From Neocallimastix lanati (nom. inval.) (Eukaryota > Neocallimastigomycota > Neocallimastigomycetes > Neocallimastigales > Neocallimastigaceae), in contig JACVTC010000170.1 in the NCBI GenBank assembly GCA_016946835.1, positions 17,501-81,500 on the forward strand: a stretch of DNA of 64,000 nt, written 5' to 3'. A program made the translations under genes and the position numbers. This document shows positions 10,434-21,926 of the stretch, in pieces. The notes under the pieces were generated by a model, which saw nothing but the letters and a program-made list of their open reading frames with translations, did no database searches and was not told where the DNA came from. Within the stretch, counting starts at the first letter, position 1. Each line of letters opens with the position of its first letter.

Positions 10434-10437
10434 TGAG

Positions 10438-10834
10438 TGGTACAAGACCGATTGAAATCCATAAAATTAATATAACCTTAGAGTGGAAAATAAATATTAA
10501 TAATTATAAATATAGTGTAAAGTTGTACAAAAATTTAATGTATTAAATTTTTAGAATATATAGAAATTAGAAATAATTTAATTTAAAAATAGAGGTTAAA
10601 TAGTTTAACTAAAAAATAAAAAATAAAAAAAATAATTTCGAGATTTAGTGAGATCTCAATTTGGGGAAATTGAGATCAAGAGAAATTAAGATTTAAAATT
10701 TTATAATAAATAAAGAGATAATTAAATAAAATAATAATTGAGAAAGAAATTAAATATTTTAATAATAATAAATTATTGTGTATTATTTGGAATATTAGAA
10801 TATTTACCTTAAATAAATTAGGAGTTCGATGTAA
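10438..10834. other. Flank between Ty3 and copia elements, with a perfect hairpin
   Basis: No gene seen. It contains a perfect 11-bp inverted repeat, GATCTCAATTT (10652-10662) and AAATTGAGATC (10667-10677), around a GGGG loop. The stretch 10438-10500 continues the pre-insertion site that is split by the Ty3 element. Confidence 0.5.
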
Positions 10835-12029
10835 TGGACCACTGAGGATTTCGTTACAGGTACTGACAGATTACAAATCTATAAAAACAATAAATTAATA
10901 GCTAATATCTTTGAAAATGACGAACATTTATTTACATTTAAAACATTCCCATGCAAAATTACATCCAACAACAATAATCATATTCATAACATTCAATTAT
11001 GATTTATGGTATGCCAGACTTGGGCATTTCAACAATAACAAAGATATCAAATTGTTCGTTTTAGAGCATACTTCAAACCATAATAAAAAAGACTGTCATC
11101 AATGTAAAATTAGTAAGTTAAAGAAAAAACCTTTCTATTCCTCTTTTAAAAAGGCGGAAAAACCAATGGGACTTGTTCATACTGACGTGGTTGGTAAACT
11201 TGAGAATTCTTATCTTGGATTTAATTATTATGTTACATTTTTAGATGACTATTCTCATAAGGTTTGGGTATTTTTATTAAAAAATAAAAGTGATGTTTAT
11301 AATACTTTTATTTTCTTTAATAAACACATTTTAAATACTACACCTTACAAAATTATTAATTTAAAATCCGATAATGGCACAGAATATATTAATAAAAATT
11401 TAATATCTTATCTCCAATCCGAAGGTATTAATTTTATTCACTCAACACCTGGTAATCCTCAACAAAATGGAAGAGCCGAAAGGTTAAATCAAACCTTAAA
11501 TAATTGTGCTAAAACTCTTTTAAATTCTGCTAAGCTTCCTTTAAAATTCTGGGATTTAGCCATTCTTTGTGCTGCTCATTTATATAATTTAAATTCTCAT
11601 CAATTTATCAACAATAATATCCCTTATGAATTATTCTTTAAAAAACCAGCTGATATTACTCACATGAAAGTTTTTGGTTGTAAGGCATTTTTTTACAATA
11701 ATCATAAAACTAACAAATTTGAAAATAATTCTAAACCAGGCATTTTTGTAGGATATGCTAATGATTCTCTTGGCTATCGGATTCTTGACTTAGAAACAAA
11801 CTCCATTGTAACTGCCAGAGATGTATACTTTATGGAAGAAGTACCTGGTACCATTAATACTTCTTTCTTCACCAATAAATATATTGATTCTATTATCGAT
11901 TTTCAAGATTCTTTAATTGAGGGGGAAAATAATTTTTCTTCCGATAATGATAATATTCAATTAAAAAATCTTTCAAACCCTCAACAGCATAATAATAATA
12001 ATAATAATAATAACAATAACAATAATAAC

Positions 12030-12118
<89 letters not shown>

Positions 12119-12542
12119 TAACTCCAATTATAATAATAACAATGATGTGAAAAATAATTCTAAAAATTCAAAAATTGAAAATGATGTCATGAACAATGTT
12201 GATGAAAACTTCGGAAATTTAAATAATTATAATACTATTATACATGATAATATTGATAATAATACTAATTCAAATATAAGCAAAAAATATACTGAAGTTA
12301 GTAATAAAGAATTCAACAAAAGGAAAAGATCAACAGATGATAATAATACAAATGATAATGAAAATAATGATAGTGATTCTGATATTGAACCACTCAGTCA
12401 GAAGAAAATAAAAATATTAAATAAAAATAAAAATAAAGAACATAAAATATTAAATATTTTAACTAAAGACCCAACCAACTTCAATCAAGCTCTTAGAACA
12501 AAAGAAGCTGAAAAATGGAAAATCGCAATTAATGACAATTGA
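10835..12542 (+). pseudogene. Copia integrase region with poly-Asn linker
   Basis: The first stretch (10835-10993) reads TDRLQIYKNNK...HLFTFKTFPCK in one frame. After a frameshift near 10995 it continues as FNYDLWYARLGHFN, the GAG-pre-integrase motif, in the ORF that runs 10911-12542. The zinc motif is H...H...C-X2-C (HTSNHNKKDCHQC). Catalytic residues are D (VHTDVVGK), D (KSDNGTEY) and E (NGRAERLNQ). The domain ends at the FGC...FVGYANDSLGYRILD module. A run of about 40 Asn (AAT repeats, 11990-12115) and an acidic/Lys linker follow. The stop at 12540-12542 comes from a -1 frame change. Copia integrases insert cDNA into the genome; this one is broken. Confidence 0.85.
11990..12115 (+). repeat. 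AAT microsatellite coding poly-Asn
   Basis: About 40 in-frame AAT/AAC codons inside the copia A linker. The same linker in copia E (62000-62200, minus) is Asn-rich but interrupted, so the pure repeat here has expanded. Triplet length changes would keep the frame. Confidence 0.85.
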
Positions 12543-13978
12543 ACAATATGAACAATAACAAAGTAATGGAAATAGTGGATAAGATTCCAACTAATGCAAA
12601 TATTATTGATACTAAATGGGTATTTACTACAAAAGACAATAATATCAAAAAGGCACGACTTGTAGCTAAAGGTTTTCAACAAATTCCAGGTCAGGATTTC
12701 GTAGAAACTTATTCACCAACAGTACAAGCAGACAGTTTACGACTAACAGTAGCCATTGCCGCTAACTTAAATTGGAATTTAAAACAACTGGATATTAAAG
12801 CAGCTTACCTAAACGCCAAACTTGATCATGAAATATACACTAATATTCCAGAAGGTGATAATAACTATAAAAAGAAAAATAAATATTGGTTATTAAAAAA
12901 GGCCTTATACGGATTAAAACAGGCTGGTCGTATGTGGTTTAATGAAATATCAAAATTCCTAAAGAGTACTGGTTATATTCAATATAAAACAGATAAATGC
13001 TTATTTGGAAAATATAATAAAAATAAAAAACTAATAAGTTTATTGACTTTGTATGTTGACGATATTTTAATTACAGGTTATGATAATGAAATAAGCAAAA
13101 CTATTGAAAAACTTAAATATAAATATAAAATATCAAAGGAATCATCTGCAAATAAAATTATTGGTATCAACATATACAAAACCAAAAATGGTTATAAAAT
13201 AAATCAAACAGACTATATTGATAAAATTATTGATAGATATAATATGAACAAAACCAAACTTATTAAAAACCCTACTAGAAAGGTCTCTGAAAAGGAAAGA
13301 GAAGGATCCCCATTCGTAAATGTTCAAGAATTTAAATCCTTATTAGGAGCATTACTCTATATTGCCGTAAAATCAAGACCTGATATATCATTTGCTGTAA
13401 ATCAGGCTTCCAGACATTGTGAAGAACCTACGGAAGTGGACTATAAATCTTTAATGTATATATTACAATATTTAAATTGTACAAAAAATAAATCAATTTA
13501 TTATAGCAGAAACAGTGAATTTATTGGTTATTCAGATTCAGATTTCGCAAATGATGAGACTACAAGAAAATCAACCAGTGGATATATTTATTTATTAGGT
13601 GATAGCCCTATATCATGGAAAACTCAATTACAAAAGACTGTTACTTTATCAACTGCAGAAGCAGAATTCGTAAGTTTAACAGAATGTGCTAAACAAGGCT
13701 TATGGTTTAAAAATTTATTTAAAGAGATATTCGATAAAGAAATTAAAATTAAAATAATGGTTGATAATAAAGCATGTATTGCTATTGCTCAAGATACTAA
13801 CTCAAAAGGTAGGTGTAAACATATTGATATAAGATATAAATTTATTCAAGAGAAAATATTAGAAAATAAAATTCAATTAGAATATATCAACACAGAAAAG
13901 ATGCTAGCTGATCCTTTAACGAAAAGTATTTCTGGAATTAATATGAAGATATTTACTGATAAAATATTCAAAGATTAA
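12539..13978 (+). pseudogene. Copia RT and RNase H, open frame
   Basis: This is the second half of element A, starting in frame at a TTG codon, not a true start. It reads WVFTTKDN, ARLVAKGFQQ, QLDIKAAYLNA, ALYGLKQAGR and YVDDIL (Y at residue 172), the core of a Ty1/copia RT. RNase H residues follow: D (YSDSDFAND), E (STAEAEFVSL), D (VDNKACIAIA) and D (ADPLTKSI). All catalytic residues are kept, so the lesion is limited to the frame break near 12540, where the linker reads AINDN and stops. It ends 123 bp before the 3' LTR. Confidence 0.85.
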
Positions 13979-13981
13979 AAT

Positions 13982-13982
<1 letters not shown>

Positions 13983-14027
<45 letters not shown>
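13983..14027 (+). repeat. Poly-A tract in copia A 3' untranslated region
   Basis: A run of about 40 A lies between the RNase H stop and the polypurine tract. It is inside the element and upstream of the LTR, so it is not a retroposon tail. Confidence 0.8.
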
Positions 14028-14029
<2 letters not shown>

Positions 14030-14101
14030 AGATAAAATAAAATAAAATAAAATTAAAATAGATTAAAATAGTTAAACTGGTAATGCATAATGTAGGGAGA
14101 A

Positions 14102-14297
14102 TGTTAAGGTTCACACTTATTTTATGTACATTATGACATTACATAGTGTATACATACTTATAATTATATAAAAGAAATAATGTAATTTTATATTTGAAAT
14201 TGAGGTCTTTTATTTTAATAAAATATAATATAAAATAATAGTTAATTGACTAATAATATTATATATTTATAATTAAGTGTGCTCTAATTTCTTAACA
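14102..14297 (+). repeat. 3' LTR of copia A
   Basis: Preceded by the polypurine stretch GTAGGGAGAA. It starts TGTTAAG, ends CTTAACA (perfect 7-bp inverted ends), and is 196 bp long. Copia E has the same terminal bases and a similar tract before its LTR. Confidence 0.75.
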
Positions 14298-15446
14298 ATA
14301 ATAAAATTAAAATCATGATAATAAATAAAATTAGAAAAATGGAATTAAATTGAAAATAATAAATTTTAATAATCGTAGTTAATTTTAACATAAAAAGAAT
14401 TTTTTTTTTTTTTTTATAAATTTAGATATATAATTTAAAGTAATATAGTGAACTCTTATATATAAAAATATAGTCTGTGTAAGATCTGATTTTGGTTTAA
14501 TATAATATTAACTTGTAACATTAGTATTAGTAGAAACCCTTTTTTCTGTTTATCAGGAAGAGATGGTTTCCATGAAAGAGAAATAATATCAAAAAAAAAA
14601 ATATATATATATATATTGGGATTAAATATTTAAAAAAAAAATTAATTAAAAATATTTATAATTATTATATATTTCATATTAAGCTTTTTTTATTTTATTT
14701 TTTTATTTTTATTTCTATTATATATATATATATATTTTTTTTTTTTCTTTCTTTTTTTTTTTTTTTTTGATTATTATTAAATAAAATAAAATAAATTTTT
14801 TTTAATTCATTAGGTTTATTTTTTATTTTTAATTTTATTTTATTTTTTTTCTTTTTAAATTTATTTCAATGTTTTTAAAGTTTTTATAAATTATTAAATT
14901 GAAAAATGATGACCAATTTGGAATATTTAGAAGTTTAAAAGTTATTTAATATATTTTAAGAATTAAAATTATAAAAATTAAAAAAAAAAAAAAAAGAAAA
15001 AAAAATATATATATATATTTTTATAATTTTAATTCTTAAAATATATTAAATAACTTTTAAACTTCTAAATATTCCAAATTGGTCATCATTTTTCAATTTA
15101 ATAATTTATAAAAACTTTAAAAACATTGAAATAAATTTAAAAAGAAAAAAAAGAAAAGAAAATTAAAAATAAAATACAATTTTTATTTTATTTTATAATA
15201 ATCAAAATAAAATAAAATTAGAAAAAAAAAATTTAAAATCATAATAATAAATAAAATTAGAAAAATGGTAAAATATACATAAAATAAATTAAGAATAAAA
15301 ATTATCATATAATTTATTAAAACATATTTAATGAAATTAATAAAGTTGAATAAGAAATTATATATAAATAATATATAAATAAATAAAAATAAAAAAATAT
15401 AATAAAAATAATAAAAATAACAAAAAATAAAAAAAAAAAAAAAAAA
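14298..15446. other. AT-rich spacer with 36-bp direct repeats and a large palindrome
   Basis: No gene. A 36-bp sequence at 14307-14342 returns at 15233-15268 with one mismatch, bracketing about 890 bp that contain the 127-bp inverted repeat. A smaller GAAACC...GGTTTC pairing lies near 14534-14572. Confidence 0.7.
14851..15144. repeat. Perfect 127-bp inverted repeat
   Basis: The left arm, 14851-14977, is the exact reverse complement of the right arm, 15018-15144, around a 40-nt A/AT loop. Partial complementarity extends outward to about 14767 and 15205. There is no coding capacity. It could be a foldback or MITE-type element or a gene-conversion palindrome; no terminal target duplication was identified apart from the distant 36-bp repeats. 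Confidence 0.92.
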
Positions 15447-16100
15447 ATGAGATTTACAAAAACTTATAATGATGATCCACTTTCATCACCAAAAAATGAT
15501 ATTGTATGTGTGGAACCAAGGTTTGTTTTAAGACAACCGGTAACCTTAATTTTAAAAGAAAAATTATTTAGTTTTTCAGGAGATGATTTCTCAATTAAAG
15601 ATATAAATGATGTAGTCTATTTTAAATGTAAAGGAAAAGCATTCAATCTTAGAGATAAAAAGATACTCTATGATTTATATCAGAAACCAATTCTTAATAT
15701 ACAAAATAAAATCTTAAGTTTAAAGAGATATATGAAAATATATGAAGGAGATCAATCTGAAAAACAACTTGCCTCTATTAGTAAAAAGAGTTTTATAAGT
15801 ATTAAAAAACATGTTATTGAATTTTATAATCAGGTAACAAATAAGACGGAATATCTCGAAATGAAATGTGACTTTTTCGGTTATTCTTGCGCTATATTTT
15901 ATGGTAAAGAAAAGGAAGGGGCCCCATTAATTGCTAAGGTATCAAAAAAAATTAATGCTAAACTTTTAACTTCTCAAGAAGATTATTACTGTCAAGTGGC
16001 TGCTGGTGTTGATATAGCTTTTATGACTGCATTAGCAATATGTTTTGATGAATACAAAAATGAAGGTGATGATAATAGTGTTACAATAAAACTCTTATAA
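15447..16100 (+). CDS. LURP-one-related (LOR) domain protein 1
   Basis: A 217-aa single-exon gene whose ATG follows a run of about 18 A. Almost the whole chain is a LOR/Tubby-C-like beta-barrel domain (Pfam LOR family). Recognisable strands are VTLILKEKLFSF (~32-43), YFKCKGKAFNLRDKK (~58-72), PILNIQNKILSLK (~81-93), the Y-x-x-Y-E-G turn, and the C-terminal AAGVDIAFMTALAICFD (~186-202), which forms the buried hydrophobic helix in this fold. No signal peptide or membrane segment. LOR proteins of plants and other eukaryotes are thought to bind membrane lipids or act in defence or signalling, but this protein's role is unknown. It is closest in the window to the gene at 58964-59575. Confidence 0.82.
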   Translation: MRFTKTYNDDPLSSPKNDIVCVEPRFVLRQPVTLILKEKLFSFSGDDFSIKDINDVVYFKCKGKAFNLRDKKILYDLYQKPILNIQNKILSLKRYMKIYEGDQSEKQLASISKKSFISIKKHVIEFYNQVTNKTEYLEMKCDFFGYSCAIFYGKEKEGAPLIAKVSKKINAKLLTSQEDYYCQVAAGVDIAFMTALAICFDEYKNEGDDNSVTIKLL

Positions 16101-16103
16101 CTA

Positions 16104-16394
16104 TTTAATCTAATGTCTCTTTAAAAAAAATGAAGATTCTAAATAATGTTTATTATTTTTATATTAAAATTTATATATAACAAATATATATATATAATAG
16201 AATCATTTTTTAATAGTTAAATAAAGTTATATAAAAAAAGAAGTTATTTTTTATATATATATTTATATATTTGTATTAATAATATTATTTATTATTTATT
16301 ACTATTATTAAAGAAAAAAATTTTTTTATAATTAATAGCAAAATTAAAAAATAAAATAAAAAAAAAAAAATTAAAAAATAATTACAGTAATTTT

Positions 16395-16441
<47 letters not shown>

Positions 16442-18528
16442 TTAATTATATACACATTAAGATGAAATAAAATAAAATTAAGCTATTTATAATTAAGTTT
16501 AATGTAGAAAATAATAGTTGTAGAAAAAAAAAGCCATTTATATGTATAATTTATTCATTATAAGCTATAAAAATATAATAGACTTGTATCGAGTTATAAA
16601 TTTTAGCATATTAAATAAATATAAAGTATAATTTTTTTTATTAGCATATTATATATAAATAATATTTGGTTTTTTTTTATTAGGTACTAATTCATTTATT
16701 TATTTATTTATTAAAAAAAATCACATATGAAGTTAACAATATTTTAACAATAATTCATATTGTATGCCTACAAACTGAAGTCTCTTAACAATTAAAAAAA
16801 AAAAAAAAAAATTATTATTTCTTGATTATTTCAATAATAACATACAAGAAATATTTTCTTTTGTTAATAGTAAATCATATTATACTACCAAAAAAAAAAA
16901 AAAAAAGGAAAAGAAAAAGTAAATTAATATAAAGTAAAAGCGCATAATTACTATTGAGAAAAGTAATATCTATCTCATAATAGTATTCTACTTTTTTTTT
17001 TTTTTTTTTTTTATAACAAATTTACTCAAGATACTATTAATTTAAATTAAATTTACTACATAACGAACATTATAAATATACATAAATTATATAATTCGTT
17101 TAAAATTTTTATTATATTATTAATTATATACTGTAACAATAATTCTAATACTAATTCGAATAGATTTTTATTTAACTATTTTAAATTATTATTTTTAAAA
17201 TTATAAATTATCTAAAATAATATTCCTATATTTTATGAATATTCTATATAAAAAAATATGATAATAAAATGAAATTACAAAACAATATTTACTTTTTTTT
17301 TTTTTAAAAAAAAAAAAATTTTAATAAAAAATAAAAAATAAAAATTTTTTTTTTTAAAAAAGAAAAAAAAACTCTTTTTAACCTATACCTGATTTAGTAA
17401 AAATTTTTATGTAATAAATTTATGAAAAAATCTAATTTATTATAATTTATTACTTATTTATTATTATTTTTTAATAAAAAAAAAAAATAAAAAAATAGGT
17501 TTATTATTTTTTATTATTATTTATTATAATTATAATTTATTATTTATTTATTATTTATTCTTTATTATTTTTTAATAATAAAAAAAAATAATAAAAAATA
17601 AGTAGTACAAACTGATAATCAAAGTTTAGATGAATGAAATTATAAAAAAAAAAAAAAAATTATTAGTAATTAAAGTTTTTTTTAAATTTTTCACAAAAAA
17701 AAAGTTGAAATAATTAATAGAATTAATAGAATTATAGAATTTCTTTCTTTTCCTATTTTTTTTTTTTTAAAAAAAGATTATTATTTATTATTTATTATTT
17801 ATTATTCAATTATTATTTATTATTTATTATTTATTTCTTATTTAATTATTTCTTATTTCTTATTTCTTATTTCTTATTTCTTATTTCTTATTTATTATTT
17901 ATTATTTATTATTTATTATTTATTATTTATTATTTATTATTTATTATTTATAATTTATTATTTATTGTTTATTATTTATTATTTATTATTTATTATTTAT
18001 TATTTATTATTTATTAATTTTGACTTGTTATTTATTTTATATTAACATTAATAGGTATCATAAATAACTTATCTGAAATAATATATGTTAACCTCTAAGC
18101 AAAAACAAAAACAAAAACAAAAAAGATAAAAATAATAATGTTCTTTCTATATATTTTAAAAAAAAGGCTTATAATGCTATTTATATATATATATATATAT
18201 ATTAAAATAAAGGCTAATGTTTTTAGATAAACGTATTTCATTATATTATTAATAGTTCTGTTTTTTTTTTTAACAAAAAGAAATATTATTTCTACCTCTT
18301 TTAACTGATTAAAAAAATTTTTTTTTTTTTTAGGTCTACTACCTCTATAAAAAATGAATTATTGGATAAATGTATTTCATTATATTATCAATAGTTTTAT
18401 TTTCTTTCAAATGAAATATTATTTCTGATTCTTTTAAATGATTAAAAATAAAAATATTTTTTTTATGACTATTCTCTCTGAGAATAAATTGATTAAGTTA
18501 AATGAAACAAACAAACAAACAAACAAAA

Positions 18529-18559
<31 letters not shown>

Positions 18560-19432
18560 AAATAAATAATAATAAAATATACATTAATATATATATATAT
18601 AAAACTTTTATACTATATTCTATATTAAATATTTTCTTATTAATAAAATATCTTTTATTTTTTTATTTTATTTTTTTTTTTTTAATTATTTATTATTATT
18701 ATTGTTATTATTATTATTACCTTTATTATATTACTATTTTTTTAATAATATTATTCAAAATATTATTATAAAATAATAAAATAATAAATATTTTTCTTTA
18801 ATTAAAAATATAAAGTTCAATTTTCATACTTAAGAAAATTAATAATATTAAAACATTAAAAGTCAATTTTCCTACTTTTAATGTTTTAATATTATTAATA
18901 TTATTATTTTCACCAGTGTTTTTTCATTTTTTTTTTTTTTTTTTTTTTTTTTTATTTTTTCATTTTTTATTATTATTTTTATTATTTTTTTTTATTATTT
19001 TTTTATTTTTATTTTTTATTATTTTTTATTTGCTTGTTATATATTACTATTTTTGTTCTATTTTATTTTATTTTATTATTTTGTATTATTTTTTATTCGG
19101 TTAATTTTATTTTTATTTATTTATTTATAAATTATAATTTGTTTATTTTAAAGTATATTTTTACTTAATATATAATTTAATTATTTTTATTAATATTGAT
19201 TATATTTCTTAAAATTTATATAAATTAATATTTAACTATTATAAATATTAATTTTTAGCGTTAGATTTTACTTATAGTAAAACTTAAATTATATAAGAAA
19301 ATATTAAAAAAGAAAACAAAGATCTATCTATATAGTTTGTCTTTTTTTTTTTTTAAAAAAAAAAGAATAGTTAATAGTAACATTATTTATGGTTTTGCTT
19401 ACGTTACTATATATTTTATTTTAATTATACTT
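16104..19432. other. AT-rich spacer, microsatellites
   Basis: No gene seen. It contains poly-T (16399-16436), many ATTATTT/TTATTTA repeats (17780-18015), an ATAA tetranucleotide run (18546-18570) and poly-T with an artefactual Phe-rich ORF (18916-19104). Two related stretches, GATAAACGTATTTCATTATATTAT (18225) and GATAAATGTATTTCATTATATTAT (18365), form a diverged direct repeat about 140 bp apart. Confidence 0.6.
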
Positions 19433-19984
19433 CTATTTTGGGAATGGCATTCTGTATGAAGGATCTGAATAATATTGACCACCACCATTAACGAAGCTTG
19501 TATCATATCTATCTCTTCTTGGAGGAACTACTGGACCATTCGCATTATTTGGTGCAGGTGGGTAACTATTGTTTCTATTATAAGCTAGTTGTGGCATTGG
19601 TCTTTGGTAATTTTGATTTGGATAGTAATTTGGATTAAATCCTGGTGATTGTGATGCAAATTGTGGTGATCCATATTGTGGTGGTGCACCATATTGAGGA
19701 CCATTATTGAAAGGTCGCATTGGTGATTGATTAAATTGTGGATTATTATAATTTGGTTGATTAAAACGAGGTTGATTATATTGTTGATAACCTTGATTCA
19801 TAGGTGGTCGATTGATTCCTTGAGGTGGTACTGAATTCATTGGTGGTGGATTCATTCTTCTTGGTGGTATATTAGTTCTTTTTGGTGGAATTTCAGCTTC
19901 TTCTTCTGGGTGGTATAATGGTGTACCAGTTGGAGGTGGTGGAGTATAACCATCATTTAATTTGCTCTTGTAATTCTTTACCAT
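19433..19984 (-). CDS. Pro/Asn/Gln-rich low-complexity protein
   Basis: 183 aa, intronless as seen, with ATG at 19984. The N-terminus is basic (MVKNYKSK), followed by PPPPTG, an acidic EEEAE patch and three PPKR/PPRR motifs. The rest is rich in Pro, Asn, Gln, Tyr and Gly (repeats of the type QPNYNNPQFNQ), with another VVPPRRDRYD near residue 155. No signal peptide, membrane segment or known catalytic domain. The PPRR-type motifs could dock SH3 or WW domains, and the Y/N/Q-rich body resembles disordered, condensate-prone cytoplasmic tails. It could also be the last exon of a longer gene, but no upstream exon was recognised. Its codons are far less AT-rich than the flanks, which supports real coding. 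Confidence 0.7.
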   Translation of the reverse strand: MVKNYKSKLNDGYTPPPPTGTPLYHPEEEAEIPPKRTNIPPRRMNPPPMNSVPPQGINRPPMNQGYQQYNQPRFNQPNYNNPQFNQSPMRPFNNGPQYGAPPQYGSPQFASQSPGFNPNYYPNQNYQRPMPQLAYNRNNSYPPAPNNANGPVVPPRRDRYDTSFVNGGGQYYSDPSYRMPFPK

Positions 19985-21895
19985 TTTCTAATTTAAAATA
20001 TTTATAAGCTATTTTTATGAATATTATTAAATAAATAAATAAAATACAAATTATTAATAAATTTTTAAATAAAATTTTTGTTTTAATAATTATTTAAAAG
20101 TAAATAAATAATTAAAAATATTTATATTATAGGTTTATATATATTTTTTTCATTTTTAAAACTATTATTAAAATTTTAAAAAAATATAATAGTATAATAA
20201 ATTTATTATAAAGTTTTTTTATTTATTTTGCGATATTGTATTCCTAAAACAATGAAAACATTGTTTTCTATTTCTAAAACTGTATTTATTATTATTTTTG
20301 TATATTTATAACCTTATATATTTTTATTTGACCGTTTTACTTTTAAGTTTTTTATTTATTATTATTATTATTTTTTTTATTTTGTATTTTATTCTTTTAT
20401 TTTCGAAGCTTATATATTTGATGAATATTACTATTTTCACCGTTATATTTCTTATTTCGAAAACTACAATAATCTTTTATTTATTTATTTTATTTTTCTT
20501 TTGTTTTGTTTTATTTAGATTATTATACCGTAATTTTTTATGATTTTATATTTGTTCTAAAATATTAATAATCTGTAATTAATTATTTTTCTTTTGTTTT
20601 GTTTTATTTAGATTATTATACCGTAATTTATAAATTATATTTATATTTTTATGATTTTAAATTTGTTCTAAAATATTAATATTCTGTTATTAATTATGTT
20701 ACATTTTTGATTTTCCTGATTTTGAATTTATGAATTATTTTTATTAACATGCAACTTTATATCCTTTATATATACATATATGAACATTTATATATTTATA
20801 TAATTTTGATTTCATTGAAAATTATATAATAGTATTTATATTTTATAATTTTCTTTAATATAAATCATATATTATATTTCCTTTACCTTTTTTTATTTTT
20901 CTTTTCTTTGTAAAAATTTATATTTATATAATTTATTTTTACTTTTTGAATCTAACACTAACAAAAAATTTATTTTATATTTAACTTTTAATAAATTAAT
21001 AAAATAGAAAAAATTTTTTTTTTATTTTTAAAGAAATTTTTTAAATATTTATATAACTTTTGAAAATAAAAGAAAAAAAAATTACTTTATGATACATAAT
21101 TTATATAAGAATTAAATTTAAATTATTACAATTACAAGATAATGCATTAAAATATATGTACATATCTAATATTATATTTTATAAGCCACAATATTTTCAT
21201 TTAGTTAATTTTTTGAACTAATAGTTTAAAATATTTGAATAATAAAAAGGGCAATTTTTAACAATAAATTAATATATATATTTTAATTTTTTATAATAAA
21301 AAATTGATAAATATATTAATCAATAATTGATAAATTTAATTAATATATCATTCATATATATTAGCAATATTTAAAAAAGAATGTCCAGTACATCATAAAA
21401 TATATTGCTTTTAATTAAAATATATAATCTATAATATAAAAAATATATAAAAATAATAAATATAAATATAAATACACAATCATTTTTAATTAAATTAATT
21501 TATTAAAATATTTATTATACGAATATGTTATTCTAGCTAAAATGTTAAATTATTTGAACTTTTTTTTTATTATAATTAAAAAGTTTATTTATTATTTATT
21601 TGAAATATGAGATATAATAATTAATAATAAATAATTATTAAATAATTTATATATATAATAAATAATAATACATCTCTAAATTATATTATCCTTTTTTAAT
21701 CATTATTTAATATAATAAAGACATTATATTACTTTGATATAATTTATATATGTTAAATGATAGTTATTGTTTTCTTTTTATAAATAATCCTAAAAATTTA
21801 TATAATAAACCAATATTTTTGTTACAAAAAGCAATGATTATATACAAAAGTATTATTATAGCAATAGAAATAATAACAACAGAGAGTAACAATAA

Positions 21896-21926
<31 letters not shown>

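Larger units (their letters stand above)
10835..14297 (+). mobile_element. 5'-truncated Ty1/copia element A
   Basis: Copia order is visible: GAG-pre-integrase, integrase, Asn-rich linker, RT, RNase H, polypurine tract, 3' LTR. Gag, protease and the 5' LTR are missing. Homology begins abruptly at DFVTGTDRLQ (10847). Two frameshifts (near 10995 and 12540) make it non-functional, although the RT/RNase H half is still fully open. Confidence 0.9.

Noticed and set aside
12539-12541. TTG as translation start of the copia A RT ORF
   Set aside because: It is a sense Leu codon inside a polyprotein after a frameshift. The same applies to the TTG at 5001 in gag and the TTG at 634.
13983-14027. Poly-A as a retroposon tail
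   Set aside because: It is inside copia A, between the pol stop and the polypurine tract.
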